Part shown: piece after piece, positions 35,107 to 42,674 of the stretch
Layout of the letters: each line of letters opens with the position of its first letter
How positions within the stretch are numbered: position 1 is the first letter of the stretch
NCBI GenBank assembly: GCA_035352715.1
Contig: DAOPYE010000003.1
Location: forward strand, 1 to 56,816
DNA length: 56,816 bases
Source of the DNA: DAOPYE01 sp035352715
GTDB taxonomy: Bacteria; Acidobacteriota; Holophagae; Holophagales; Holophagaceae
Direction: 5' to 3'
The notes under the pieces: model-generated
Seen by the model: only the letters and a program-made list of their open reading frames with translations
What the model was told of the DNA's origin: nothing
The model's database searches: none
Program-made: the position numbers and the translations under genes

Positions 35107-37476
35107 ATGTCCTCACGCCGAATGAAACCCCTCTCCCAGACTTCCCAGGCACTCCTGGTCACGGCATCCCTGACGCTGGCCATCGGGTGCAATATGTACA
35201 AGGCGAGGAGCGCCTTTGACGCGGGCAATTTTGAGGCATCGGCCAAACTCTATCACGCCACGTTGCAGAGCAATCCCACCAACCTGAAAGCGCGCATCGG
35301 CTACCAGCGCGCGGCCGCGCGGGCGTCCGAGCAGCATCTGGAAGCCGCGCGCGACGCAGAGCGCCACGGCAAGGACGACGTGGTGGAGCGCGAAGTCCGG
35401 GCGGCCTATCGCATGGACCCCAGCAATGCCGCGGCCCAGGAATGGATCGTCCGCCTGGAGCTCGCCGCCCAGAAGCGCGCCAAACAGCAGGATGACGAGG
35501 AATCCAGCCTTGAGGATCAACGCATCCGAGCCCAGGCGAAATCCCCCATCCTGCTCAATCCCCGCAGCCTGGAGGGCATGGATCTGAACTTCTCGCGCAA
35601 GACGAGTCTGCGCGATGTCTTTGCCGCCATCAGCAAGAATTCCGGCGTCAGCATCATCCTGCACAACTCGTTCAAGGATGATCAGATCAGCGCAGATCTC
35701 CGCGGACTCACGTTCCAGCGCATCCTGGACACTCTGATGCTGCAGAGCGACCTGTTCTACAAGGTCATCGACGCCAATACCATCATGGTGTTCAAGGACA
35801 GTCTCACGCTTCGAAACCAGAACGAGAACCAGCTCATCCAGACCTTCTACCTGTCCAACGCCAACGTGGACGAAGTAAAAAACGTCTTGAGCACCTTGAT
35901 GGAGAACCGGGTCAAGGTGGTTCCCAACAAGCAGCTGAATGCGCTGACCCTCAAGGCCAAGCTCACGGACTTGACCATCGCGAAGCGCATCGTCAATAGC
36001 CTGGACAAGGCCAGGGCCGAGGTCATGGTCTACGTCGAACTGCTGGAGGTCACCGAGAACCAGCTTGAGCGCGTCGGCCTGCTGCCCGTCACCAGCGCCA
36101 CGGACTACAGTGGCCTGTATCGCATGGGCGCCACGCTGGATGTGGGCAACTTCGTCAATCACACCAGCGGCACCATGCGCTTCAACAAATCGGATATCCA
36201 GTACATCTTCCCGAGCCTGGCGCTGGACGCCCTGAAGAGCAACGGCGATGGCAAACTGGTCGCCAGCCCCAATGTGCGCGTGGTCTCTGGCGAAAAGGCC
36301 GAGGTGAACATCGGCGAAAAAATCAGCACCACGCAGTCCTCCATCGGCAATCTGGGCACCGCCTCCACCAGCAGCAGCACAAGCTCGATGTCCAGCCTCG
36401 CCAATGGCCTGATCGGGCAGACCCAGTACGCCTACGAGGATGTGGGCGTGAAGATCAGCGTGGAACCGCGCGTCCACTTCAACGACGACATCACACTCAC
36501 AATCTCCGCCACCATCAGCACGCTGAAGTCTGGCTCGGTTGCAGGGCGCCCCGATATGGGCAAGCGCGATATCAAGACCGTCGCGCGCTTGAAGGACGGC
36601 GAGACCGTCGTCTTCGGCGGGCTGCTGAAGGACGAGGAGCAGAAGAGCCTGCAGGGCATCTGGGGCCTCACCGATGTTCCCATCCTGGGCAAGCTGCTGG
36701 GCAACACATACCGAAACCGCGCCAAGACGGACGTGATCATGACCTTGCGAACCGTGCTGGTGCGCAAGCCCGATCTGCGCGAGGAAGACTTCGAGGCCTT
36801 CGACCCCGAACGCGCCAGCGCTGAGGCCGGCCCCTTCACGCCAAAGCCATCAAAGATCAAAGCCCCCACCACGGAAGCGCGCGAGGAGGCGATCTCCACC
36901 CCATCGGCGCATCTGCAAGAGAAAGCTCCGACGAGAAGCGAGGCCACATCCACGCCAACGGGTCCTGGCGAGGAAACCAAGGTCGGGGCGCAGACTCCCG
37001 CTAATCTCCCGGCCAACACCTCAACCAGTGCGCCCGCAAATGCTGGAACGGCCACCGCCCAGGAGGGCGCATCGCAGGATGCCCAGGATCTTGTGCTTTT
37101 CCTCACGCCGCTCAGCAGCACCCTGAAACCCCAGGAACATCTGCAGCTCACCTTGATGGCCAGCGGAGGGCGCGGACTCTCCAGCGGCGACATCGATCTG
37201 CAGATCGACCCGCGCCTGAAGCTGATCAGCATCAACGGTGGGGACTTCATCACCAACGAAGGCGGCACAGTGGAATCCAACTTGCGCCGGGAAGGCGGCG
37301 CGACCATCCACTTCAAGCGCGCCACGACCGCCTCTGACAGTGGCACCGTGGCCGTGATCGAGGTGGAGGCGCTCAAGGCGGGCAACGCGCCGGTGCTGAT
37401 CCAGAGCGGGAAGTATCTCGTGGGGACCAATCCCATCCCCGCCAAGGTCGTCAACGCCCTCGTGACCGTGGAGTAA
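35107..37476 (+). CDS. Lipoprotein secretin (PilQ/GspD-like) with C-terminal cohesin-like domain
   Basis: 789 aa outer-membrane channel. Signal peptide with lipobox AIGC (C28); TPR-like helices (33-125); N0/STN domain (about 157-230); N1 domain (about 245-310); secretin core (about 315-555) with SPNVRVVSGEKAEVNIGE and VPILGKLLGNTYR; Pro/Thr-rich linker (556-658); and a beta-sandwich (659-789) resembling a cohesin/Ig-like module. TPR, lipid anchor and secretin on one chain could make it self-piloting. The cohesin-like tail is unusual. Confidence 0.9.
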   Translation: MSSRRMKPLSQTSQALLVTASLTLAIGCNMYKARSAFDAGNFEASAKLYHATLQSNPTNLKARIGYQRAAARASEQHLEAARDAERHGKDDVVEREVRAAYRMDPSNAAAQEWIVRLELAAQKRAKQQDDEESSLEDQRIRAQAKSPILLNPRSLEGMDLNFSRKTSLRDVFAAISKNSGVSIILHNSFKDDQISADLRGLTFQRILDTLMLQSDLFYKVIDANTIMVFKDSLTLRNQNENQLIQTFYLSNANVDEVKNVLSTLMENRVKVVPNKQLNALTLKAKLTDLTIAKRIVNSLDKARAEVMVYVELLEVTENQLERVGLLPVTSATDYSGLYRMGATLDVGNFVNHTSGTMRFNKSDIQYIFPSLALDALKSNGDGKLVASPNVRVVSGEKAEVNIGEKISTTQSSIGNLGTASTSSSTSSMSSLANGLIGQTQYAYEDVGVKISVEPRVHFNDDITLTISATISTLKSGSVAGRPDMGKRDIKTVARLKDGETVVFGGLLKDEEQKSLQGIWGLTDVPILGKLLGNTYRNRAKTDVIMTLRTVLVRKPDLREEDFEAFDPERASAEAGPFTPKPSKIKAPTTEAREEAISTPSAHLQEKAPTRSEATSTPTGPGEETKVGAQTPANLPANTSTSAPANAGTATAQEGASQDAQDLVLFLTPLSSTLKPQEHLQLTLMASGGRGLSSGDIDLQIDPRLKLISINGGDFITNEGGTVESNLRREGGATIHFKRATTASDSGTVAVIEVEALKAGNAPVLIQSGKYLVGTNPIPAKVVNALVTVE

Positions 37477-37482
37477 TCCCTC

Positions 37483-37941
37483 GTGCGCGCAACCCGCGGA
37501 TTCACGCTCCTGGAGATGCTCATCACCGCCACGGTGCTGCTGATCCTTGCGGGGGCTGTTATTCCCATGGCCAAGAACGGCGTGCGGCGACAGAAGGAAC
37601 TGGAACTGCGCCGGGATCTGCGTGAGATGCGCCTCGCCATCGACGCCTACAAGTTGGCCGTCGAACAGCAGAAGATCGCATCCCCTCCCATCGAGAACAA
37701 CGGCTACCCAGAGAGCCTGGAGATCCTGGTGGAAGGTGCCCCAGCGAAGGGCGGCAAGACATCAAAGACGCTCTTCCTGCGCCGCATCCCCGTCGATCCC
37801 TTCACGAGCAAGGCGGAATGGGGCCTGCGCTCGGTCAGCGACGAACCTGGAAGCACCTCGGGGAGTAGCGGCTGTGTCTTCGACGTCTACAGCCTCGCCC
37901 CCGGCAAGGGGCTCAACGGAATCCCCTACCGCGAGTGGTAG
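37483..37941 (+). CDS. Type II secretion / type IV pilus-like pseudopilin
   Basis: 152 aa. Class III prepilin signal RGFTLLEML at residues 5-13: cleavage after G6, F7 becomes residue 1 and E11 the conserved Glu5. A hydrophobic helix follows (about 7-28). The C-terminal domain is GspG-like in size with RRIPVDPFT and EWGLRSVSD. GTG start, 6 bp after the secretin stop. Prepilin peptidase, motor ATPase and platform protein are not in the window. Confidence 0.88.
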   Translation: MRATRGFTLLEMLITATVLLILAGAVIPMAKNGVRRQKELELRRDLREMRLAIDAYKLAVEQQKIASPPIENNGYPESLEILVEGAPAKGGKTSKTLFLRRIPVDPFTSKAEWGLRSVSDEPGSTSGSSGCVFDVYSLAPGKGLNGIPYREW

Positions 37942-37954
37942 CCAACATTTTTTC

Positions 37955-37983
37955 TTGAAGCCTTCGCAGAAGCGCGATAGGCT
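37955..37983 (+). promoter_or_regulatory. Candidate promoter of tRNA-Leu
   Basis: TTGAAG (37955-37960) and TAGGCT (37978-37983) with 17-bp spacing, about 42 bp before the tRNA 5' end. Moderate match. Confidence 0.4.
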
Positions 37984-38025
37984 TATGTTTCGCGCTGATG
38001 ATCCCGAGGGACGCAGCGAGTTCTT

Positions 38026-38112
38026 GCGGATATGGCGGAATTGGTAGACGCGCTAGCTTCAGGTGCTAGTGGCTTCACGGTCGTGGGGGTTCGAGTCCCT
38101 CTATCCGCACCA
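38026..38112 (+). tRNA. tRNA-Leu (anticodon CAG)
   Basis: 87 nt including an encoded CCA. Acceptor arms GCGGATA (38026-38032) and TATCCGC (38102-38108) pair; the D-loop has TTGGTAGACG; anticodon stem CTAGC/GCTAG with loop TTCAGGT gives CAG at 38060-38062; a long variable arm and GGTTCGAGTCC T-arm follow. Class II tRNA structure fits leucine. Confidence 0.97.
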
Positions 38113-38115
38113 CCA

Positions 38116-38146
38116 ACAAAAACCGGCGCCTTGCGTCGGTTTTTGT
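38116..38146 (+). terminator. Rho-independent terminator after tRNA-Leu
   Basis: ACAAAAACCG pairs with CGGTTTTTGT; inside, a G-T wobble and CGC/GCG extend the stem to 14 bp around a 3-nt loop. The 3' arm supplies the T run. Confidence 0.9.
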
Positions 38147-38170
38147 CTTGATGGGTCTGTTAGTCTTGAT

Positions 38171-38259
38171 AAAGGTGTCCGGCCTTCCCGGACTTCGACC
38201 TTTCTGCGGTACGGGACTGCGGGAATGGTGACGGGCGAATACCCGAAAAGGAGCCGAAC
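38171..38259 (+). promoter_or_regulatory. rpsO leader, possible S15 autoregulatory RNA
   Basis: The 89 nt before rpsO contain nested inverted repeats: GTCCGG with CCGGAC (about 38176-38193) and CGGG-CGAATA-CCCG just before the AAGGAG ribosome site. Leaders of rpsO in several phyla bind S15 to repress translation. The match here is only structural-looking, not to a named leader class. Confidence 0.35.
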
Positions 38260-38529
38260 ATGGCCCTGAGCACTGAACAGAAGCAGATTGTCATCGAAGA
38301 CTTCAAGCAGCACGCCACGGACACAGGCAGCCCCGAAGTCCAGGTGGCCCTGCTGACGAAGCGCATCAACGACCTGACCGAACACTTCAAGGTGCACGCG
38401 AAGGATCATCACAGCCGCCGCGGTCTGCTGGTCATGGTTGGCCAGCGCCGCAGCCTGCTGGACTACCTGAAGAAGAAGAGCAAGGCCCGTTACGCCGCCC
38501 TCATCGAGCGTCTCGGCCTGCGCCGCTAG
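38260..38529 (+). CDS. rpsO: 30S ribosomal protein S15
   Basis: 89 aa, full length and highly conserved: TGSPEVQVALLTKRI, KDHHSRRGLL and RRSLLDYLKK are signatures. Binds 16S rRNA early in 30S assembly. AAAAGGAG precedes ATG 38260. Monocistronic here, with its own terminator; pnp does not follow. Confidence 0.98.
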   Translation: MALSTEQKQIVIEDFKQHATDTGSPEVQVALLTKRINDLTEHFKVHAKDHHSRRGLLVMVGQRRSLLDYLKKKSKARYAALIERLGLRR

Positions 38530-38554
38530 TTCATTTACGTGCCGATGCACGATG

Positions 38555-38589
38555 CAAACGCCCGCGGCACTCGCGGGCGTTTGTTTTTT
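38555..38589 (+). terminator. Rho-independent terminator of rpsO
   Basis: A 12-bp perfect stem (38555-38566 with 38572-38583), loop of 5 nt, followed directly by TTTTTT. Confidence 0.95.
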
Positions 38590-38600
38590 GGGTGAATGCC

Positions 38601-39272
38601 ATGAATCCCATCCCCCCCCTTCCCAGCCCCGAGAATCCCAACCCCTACACGGTTTCCCAGCGCACCCTGCTCTACGACTCGCCATGGATCCGATTGCGCG
38701 AGGATCGTTTCACCCATCGACAGGGCGGCGAAGGGCGGTATGCGGTCTGCGGGTTCCATCGAACGGCCTGCGGCGTCCTCGCACTGGACGACGAGGATCG
38801 CGTCGTGCTGGTGGGCCAGTGGCGCTACCCCTTGGAGCGATATTCGTGGGAAATCCCGGAAGGTGGCGGCGAGCTTGATGAAAGCCCCTTCGAATGCATC
38901 CAGCGAGAGCTGATCGAGGAAGCCGGACTGCAGGCGCAGCACTGGGAGCCCCTGGCCTTCTGCCACAACAGCAACTCCAGCACGGACGAGGAGACATTCC
39001 TGTTTCTCGCCAGGAACCTGGAGCCTCATCCGAACGGGGATGCGCCGGAAGACACCGAGGAGTTCCTGCGGATCCGCGAGCCCTTTGGCCAGTGCCTGTC
39101 CAGGGTGCTCAACGGCGAGATCACCGACGCCCTGACGGTGTTCGCCATCCTTGCCCTGCACGCACGACTGACCGGCTGCGCCACACCCATGGATGCGGCG
39201 CTGGCCGAGCGGTTCTTCCAGCGCCCCAAGGAACATCCAAGCGAAGGACGCGCCCGCTGGAGTAACCTGTAG
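38601..39272 (+). CDS. Nudix hydrolase (ADP-sugar pyrophosphatase-like)
   Basis: 223 aa. Nudix box GGGELDESPFECIQRELIEE fits the GX5EX7REUXEEXGU pattern with G-L following, giving the Mg2+-binding Glu residues. The upstream VVLVGQWRYPLERYSWEIPEG matches ADP-ribose/ADP-sugar pyrophosphatases. Start ATG 38601 chosen over GTG 38592. Six bp before the TsaC/YciO gene; the trio with mnmA is likely one operon. Confidence 0.9.
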   Translation: MNPIPPLPSPENPNPYTVSQRTLLYDSPWIRLREDRFTHRQGGEGRYAVCGFHRTACGVLALDDEDRVVLVGQWRYPLERYSWEIPEGGGELDESPFECIQRELIEEAGLQAQHWEPLAFCHNSNSSTDEETFLFLARNLEPHPNGDAPEDTEEFLRIREPFGQCLSRVLNGEITDALTVFAILALHARLTGCATPMDAALAERFFQRPKEHPSEGRARWSNL

Positions 39273-39277
39273 CCGCC

Positions 39278-39883
39278 ATGATTCTCTCGCTGCACCCCGA
39301 AACGCCTCAGCTGCGCCACCTGGAGCGCATCGCCGAAGTCCTGCAGAAGGACGGCGTCATCGCCTATCCGACAGACACGCTCTTCGGGCTGGGTTGCCTT
39401 GTCTCGCGCAAGAAGGCGGTGGACCGCATCCAGGCGATGAAGGGGCGCGATCCAAAAAAGCCCATGAGCATCCTGTGCGCAAACATGGAAATGCTCTGCC
39501 GTTACACCCGCCATCTCGACACCCCCACCTTCCGCATCCTCAAGCAGATGTTCCCCGGGTCCTACACCGCCGTGCTGCCCGCAAGCCGCGAGGTGCCCCG
39601 GCATTTGCAGAACAACCAGACCGTGGGTCTGCGCATCCCCGATCATGCGTTCTGTCTGGCCATCTCAGCCCTGGTCGGCGAGCCCATCATCACCACCAGT
39701 TGCAATCGTGCCGGTGAAGACCCCCTTCAGAACGCCTGGGAAATCGAAGAGGAAATGGGGCATATGCTGGATCTGGTCATTGATTGCGGGCAACCCTCGG
39801 GCCTCGCCAGCACCGTGGTGGACATGACGAATGACGAACCGGTCGTCCTGCGCCTGGGTGCGGGGGCTTGGCCGCCCGCATGA
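39278..39883 (+). CDS. TsaC/YciO/Sua5-family protein
   Basis: 201 aa single YrdC-like domain: GVIAYPTDTLFGLGC and KGRDPKKPMSILC with the Lys/Arg that bind ATP and bicarbonate/threonine. It is either L-threonylcarbamoyladenylate synthase (for tRNA t6A) or the related YciO; the KKPMS segment leans to YciO. There is no Sua5 C-terminal domain. ATGA overlap with mnmA supports a tRNA-modification context. Confidence 0.87.
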   Translation: MILSLHPETPQLRHLERIAEVLQKDGVIAYPTDTLFGLGCLVSRKKAVDRIQAMKGRDPKKPMSILCANMEMLCRYTRHLDTPTFRILKQMFPGSYTAVLPASREVPRHLQNNQTVGLRIPDHAFCLAISALVGEPIITTSCNRAGEDPLQNAWEIEEEMGHMLDLVIDCGQPSGLASTVVDMTNDEPVVLRLGAGAWPPA

Positions 39884-41046
39884 CCCGCCCGACCCTGCTC
39901 AAGCAAGCCATCGCCGCCCTGCGCCAATCGCCGGGACTGACGCCAGGCGAACCCATCCTCGCGGCCATGTCCGGCGGCGTCGATAGTTCGGTCATGGCCG
40001 CCCTGCTGCAGGCTGCAGGCTTCCAGGTCGTCGGCGTATCCATGAACCTCTTCGCGAAGGATCCGAGCGAGGAATCCCTGGGCCGCTGCTGCACGCTGGA
40101 CGATTTCCAGGATGCGCGCCGCGTCGCTTACGAGCGCGACTTCCCGCACTACGTCATGGATTTCCAGAAAGAATTCCAGCACACCGTCATCGCTCCCTTC
40201 ATCGACACCTACCTGCGCGGGGAAACCCCCAGCCCATGCATCCTCTGCAACCAGCACCTGAAATTCGACGCGCTGATGCGCAAGGCGGATGAACTGGGCA
40301 TCCGCGCCGTGGCCACGGGACACTACGCGCGCATCACCCACGATGCGGATGGCTGGCATCTGCGGAAGGCCCTGGACGCGGCCAAGGATCAGAGTTATTT
40401 CCTCTTTCATCACACGCAAGCCACCCTGGCGAGAACCCTGTTCCCGCTATCCGAGCTGAGCAAGCCCCAGGTGCGGGCGCTCGGCGCAGAACTGGGCCTG
40501 CATCTGGCTGAAAAACGCGAGAGTCAGGAAATCTGCTTTGTGGGCAACGACCGCTACGACACCTACATCGAGCGCGAAGGCCGAGCGCCCGAGCGCATTC
40601 CCGGCGAAATCCGCCTCCTCGAAGATGGCCGGACCCTGGGTACCCATCAGGGATTCTGGCGCTACACCATCGGCCAACGCAAAGGCCTGGGCATCGCCCA
40701 TGTGGAACCGCTCTATGTGGTGCGCCTGGAGCCATCCACCGACACCGTCTGGGTGGGCGGGAAGAAGGATCTCCCAGGGCAAAACCTGCTGGCGAGGGAC
40801 CTCCATTGGTGTGTGCGGGATTTCCCTGCCCCTGGAACGTGTCTGACGTGCGCGGCTCGAATCCGCTCCCGCAGCCCCGAAGCCCCCGCCACCCTCGAGC
40901 TGCTGGCCGATGGACGCGCCCAGGTCACCTTTGACGAGCCCCAGATGGCCATTACGCCAGGGCAAGCCATTGTTTTCTATCAAGGTGACGAACTGCTGGG
41001 CGGCGGCTGGATCGATCAGCCAAGGCCAGCAGAATCTACCGAGTGA
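39880..41046 (+). CDS. mnmA: tRNA 2-thiouridine(34) synthase MnmA
   Basis: 388 aa. PP-loop AMSGGVDSSV, catalytic Cys pair in PSPCILCNQ and ESQEICFVG, ATGHYARI and the QRKGLGIA motif are intact. Thiolates U34 of tRNA-Lys/Glu/Gln using an activated sulfur relay. The start at 39880 overlaps the upstream stop as ATGA. Confidence 0.96.
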   Translation: MTRPTLLKQAIAALRQSPGLTPGEPILAAMSGGVDSSVMAALLQAAGFQVVGVSMNLFAKDPSEESLGRCCTLDDFQDARRVAYERDFPHYVMDFQKEFQHTVIAPFIDTYLRGETPSPCILCNQHLKFDALMRKADELGIRAVATGHYARITHDADGWHLRKALDAAKDQSYFLFHHTQATLARTLFPLSELSKPQVRALGAELGLHLAEKRESQEICFVGNDRYDTYIEREGRAPERIPGEIRLLEDGRTLGTHQGFWRYTIGQRKGLGIAHVEPLYVVRLEPSTDTVWVGGKKDLPGQNLLARDLHWCVRDFPAPGTCLTCAARIRSRSPEAPATLELLADGRAQVTFDEPQMAITPGQAIVFYQGDELLGGGWIDQPRPAESTE

Positions 41047-41192
41047 ATCCAACGGAAGGGAAAACGCTCGCGAATCCCTGGAAACCGGATGCAAGTCAAA
41101 CAGGGCAAAAACAGCCCCCTACAGGCCTGCCCGCCCACCATCCCGTCCACGCCGAACGACGCCCACTGCATCCACACTTAAACCGTAAAATA

Positions 41193-41278
41193 TTGCATTA
41201 AAGCAACTTACAATATATTCACATTTCATCGACAAGAACCAACCCCCAAGCCCATCGGAAGTTGGCACCGCCTTCGCA
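41193..41278 (+). promoter_or_regulatory. Sigma-54-type promoter with upstream inverted repeat, for flagellin
   Basis: TTGGCACCGCCTTCGCA at 41262-41278 has GG (41264) and GC (41276) exactly 10 bp apart, the -24/-12 pattern of sigma-54; the -12 box is TCGC rather than TTGC. An AT-rich patch about 60-70 bp upstream holds TTGC-N6-GCAA (41193-41206) within a wider TATTG...CAATA repeat, a plausible site for an NtrC-type activator. The rest of the 287-bp gap shows nothing else. Confidence 0.7.
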
Positions 41279-41333
41279 CTGCCCTTGGCGACCGGCACGG
41301 ATGCTGCCGTGACAGACCGCCAAGGAGGACATC

Positions 41334-42164
41334 ATGGTCTCGATTTTGAACAATGTCGCGGCACTCGGGGCTTCCCGTCAGCTGGAGATCACCAACGGTG
41401 GCCTTCAGAAAACCATTGAGCGCCTGACCACGGGTCGGCGCATCAACCGCGCTTCTGACGACGCAGCCGGGCTGGGCATCAGCAACAAGCTGGGCGCAGA
41501 TATCCGCATCGCCAACCAGGGCAAGCGCAACGCTAACGACGGCGTCAGCTATCTGCAGGTGGCCGACGGCGTGCTGGATGAAGTCACCAATCTGCTGACC
41601 CGCGCCGCTGAGCTATCAGAACAGGCCAAGACCGGCACCATCAGCAACTCCAACCGCACAAATATCGACGCTGAGTTCCAGAACATCATCAAGAGCATCG
41701 CCGATATCGGCGTGAATACAACCTTCAACGGCGCGAGCATCTACGGAGCGGCCGCGACGGTTTCTGTCGGCACCTTCTCACCCATCGGCATCAGTATCCC
41801 GGTCATCGCCTCAAGCACTGTTTCCGCACTTGGCCTAACGGCGAACCAAGGGGCAACGCTCGGTACCAATCTACAATCGGACACGGCAGCATCTGCTGCC
41901 GCGGGCTTGATCATGAGCGCGCTGGAATCCGTCAGCAACGTGCGAGCCTCCATCGGCGCGACGATGCAGCAGATCACCTCCATCTCCAACTCCCTGGGCA
42001 TCCAGGTGGAGAACTTCACCGCAGCCTACTCCCAGATCCGGGACGCCAATATCTCGGATGAAGTGGTGAGCCTGACCAAGTATCAGATCCTGAACCAGTC
42101 GGGTACCAGCGCCCTGGCCCAAGCCAACCAGTCCGCCCAATCCATCCTGTCGCTGCTGAAGTAG
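41334..42164 (+). CDS. fliC: Flagellin
   Basis: 276 aa, a short flagellin with only D0/D1 regions. N-terminal RLTTGRRINRASDDAAGLGI and C-terminal AAYSQIRDANISDEV and LNQSGTSALAQANQ are diagnostic. The central region is small (about 140-185) and Ala/Ser/Thr-rich, so there is little or no D2/D3. AAGGAGG lies upstream of ATG 41334. No other flagellar gene is in the window, so it is a detached locus. Confidence 0.96.
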   Translation: MVSILNNVAALGASRQLEITNGGLQKTIERLTTGRRINRASDDAAGLGISNKLGADIRIANQGKRNANDGVSYLQVADGVLDEVTNLLTRAAELSEQAKTGTISNSNRTNIDAEFQNIIKSIADIGVNTTFNGASIYGAAATVSVGTFSPIGISIPVIASSTVSALGLTANQGATLGTNLQSDTAASAAAGLIMSALESVSNVRASIGATMQQITSISNSLGIQVENFTAAYSQIRDANISDEVVSLTKYQILNQSGTSALAQANQSAQSILSLLK

Positions 42165-42194
42165 CTCCCACTCCCGCATTCCAAATCGCATGAT

Positions 42195-42228
42195 CAAAGG
42201 GCCAGACCGGCAAGGGTCTGGCCCTTTG
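42195..42228 (+). terminator. Terminator of fliC
   Basis: Perfect 14-bp stem (42195-42208 with 42215-42228) with a 6-nt loop; the 3' arm ends in CCCTTTG. Begins 31 bp after the flagellin stop. Confidence 0.85.
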
Positions 42229-42238
42229 GTGTAACGCG

Positions 42239-42264
42239 AACAGGCCGCCCGAGGGCGGCCTGTT
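42239..42264 (-). terminator. Hairpin directly after tRNA-Gly copy 1
   Basis: A perfect 12-bp stem (42239-42250 with 42253-42264) with a 2-nt loop abuts the CCA end of tRNA-Gly. It lacks a T run on the minus strand, but its place suggests termination of the tRNA transcript, and it may also back up the fliC terminator. Confidence 0.55.
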
Positions 42265-42339
<75 letters not shown>

Positions 42340-42369
42340 TTGGATGTGGTCACGAAGACCGGTAGAGAT

Positions 42370-42444
42370 TGGAGGCGCCGATCGGAATCGAACCGATGAA
42401 TGGCAGATTTGCAGTCTGCGGCCTTACCACTTGGCTACGGCGCC
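42370..42444 (-). tRNA. tRNA-Cys (anticodon GCA)
   Basis: 75 nt with encoded CCA. Acceptor GGCGCCG/CGGCGCC pairs; D-arm AGCCAAGTGGTAAGGC; anticodon loop ACTGCAAAT gives GCA; T-loop GGTTCGATTCC. Lies 30 bp upstream of tRNA-Gly copy 1 in the same direction. Confidence 0.97.
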
Positions 42445-42450
42445 CTGGTT

Positions 42451-42485
42451 TTCAAAATAGCACGAGCCGCATGATGCGGCTCGTG
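42451..42485 (-). terminator. Terminator-like hairpin between tRNA-Gly copy 2 and tRNA-Cys
   Basis: 11-bp perfect stem (42461-42471 with 42475-42485), 3-nt loop, and on the minus strand the following bases are CTATTTTG. It would end the transcript of tRNA-Gly copy 2, yet no separate promoter is seen for tRNA-Cys. Confidence 0.65.
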
Positions 42486-42488
42486 GTT

Positions 42489-42563
<75 letters not shown>

Positions 42564-42576
42564 GTGGTGAACTTCA

Positions 42577-42604
42577 ATGGTAGCAGGGCTTGGCGAGACG
42601 TCAA
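42577..42604 (-). promoter_or_regulatory. Promoter of the tRNA-Gly/Cys/Gly group
   Basis: On the minus strand TTGACG (42604-42599) and TACCAT (42582-42577) with 16-bp spacing, ending 13 bp before the tRNA-Gly copy 2 5' end, which fits a short tRNA leader. Its presence argues that the divergent kinase gene starts further right than its longest open frame. Confidence 0.6.
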
Positions 42605-42674
42605 TCAAAATTTCCATCGACCTGGGTTGGATCAGGGGGATGGCAATTTGCTCATCCTGCGCGATCCTGGGCGG

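Noticed and set aside
35113..36477. 454-aa minus-strand open frame
   Set aside because: Antisense to the secretin; shadow composition.
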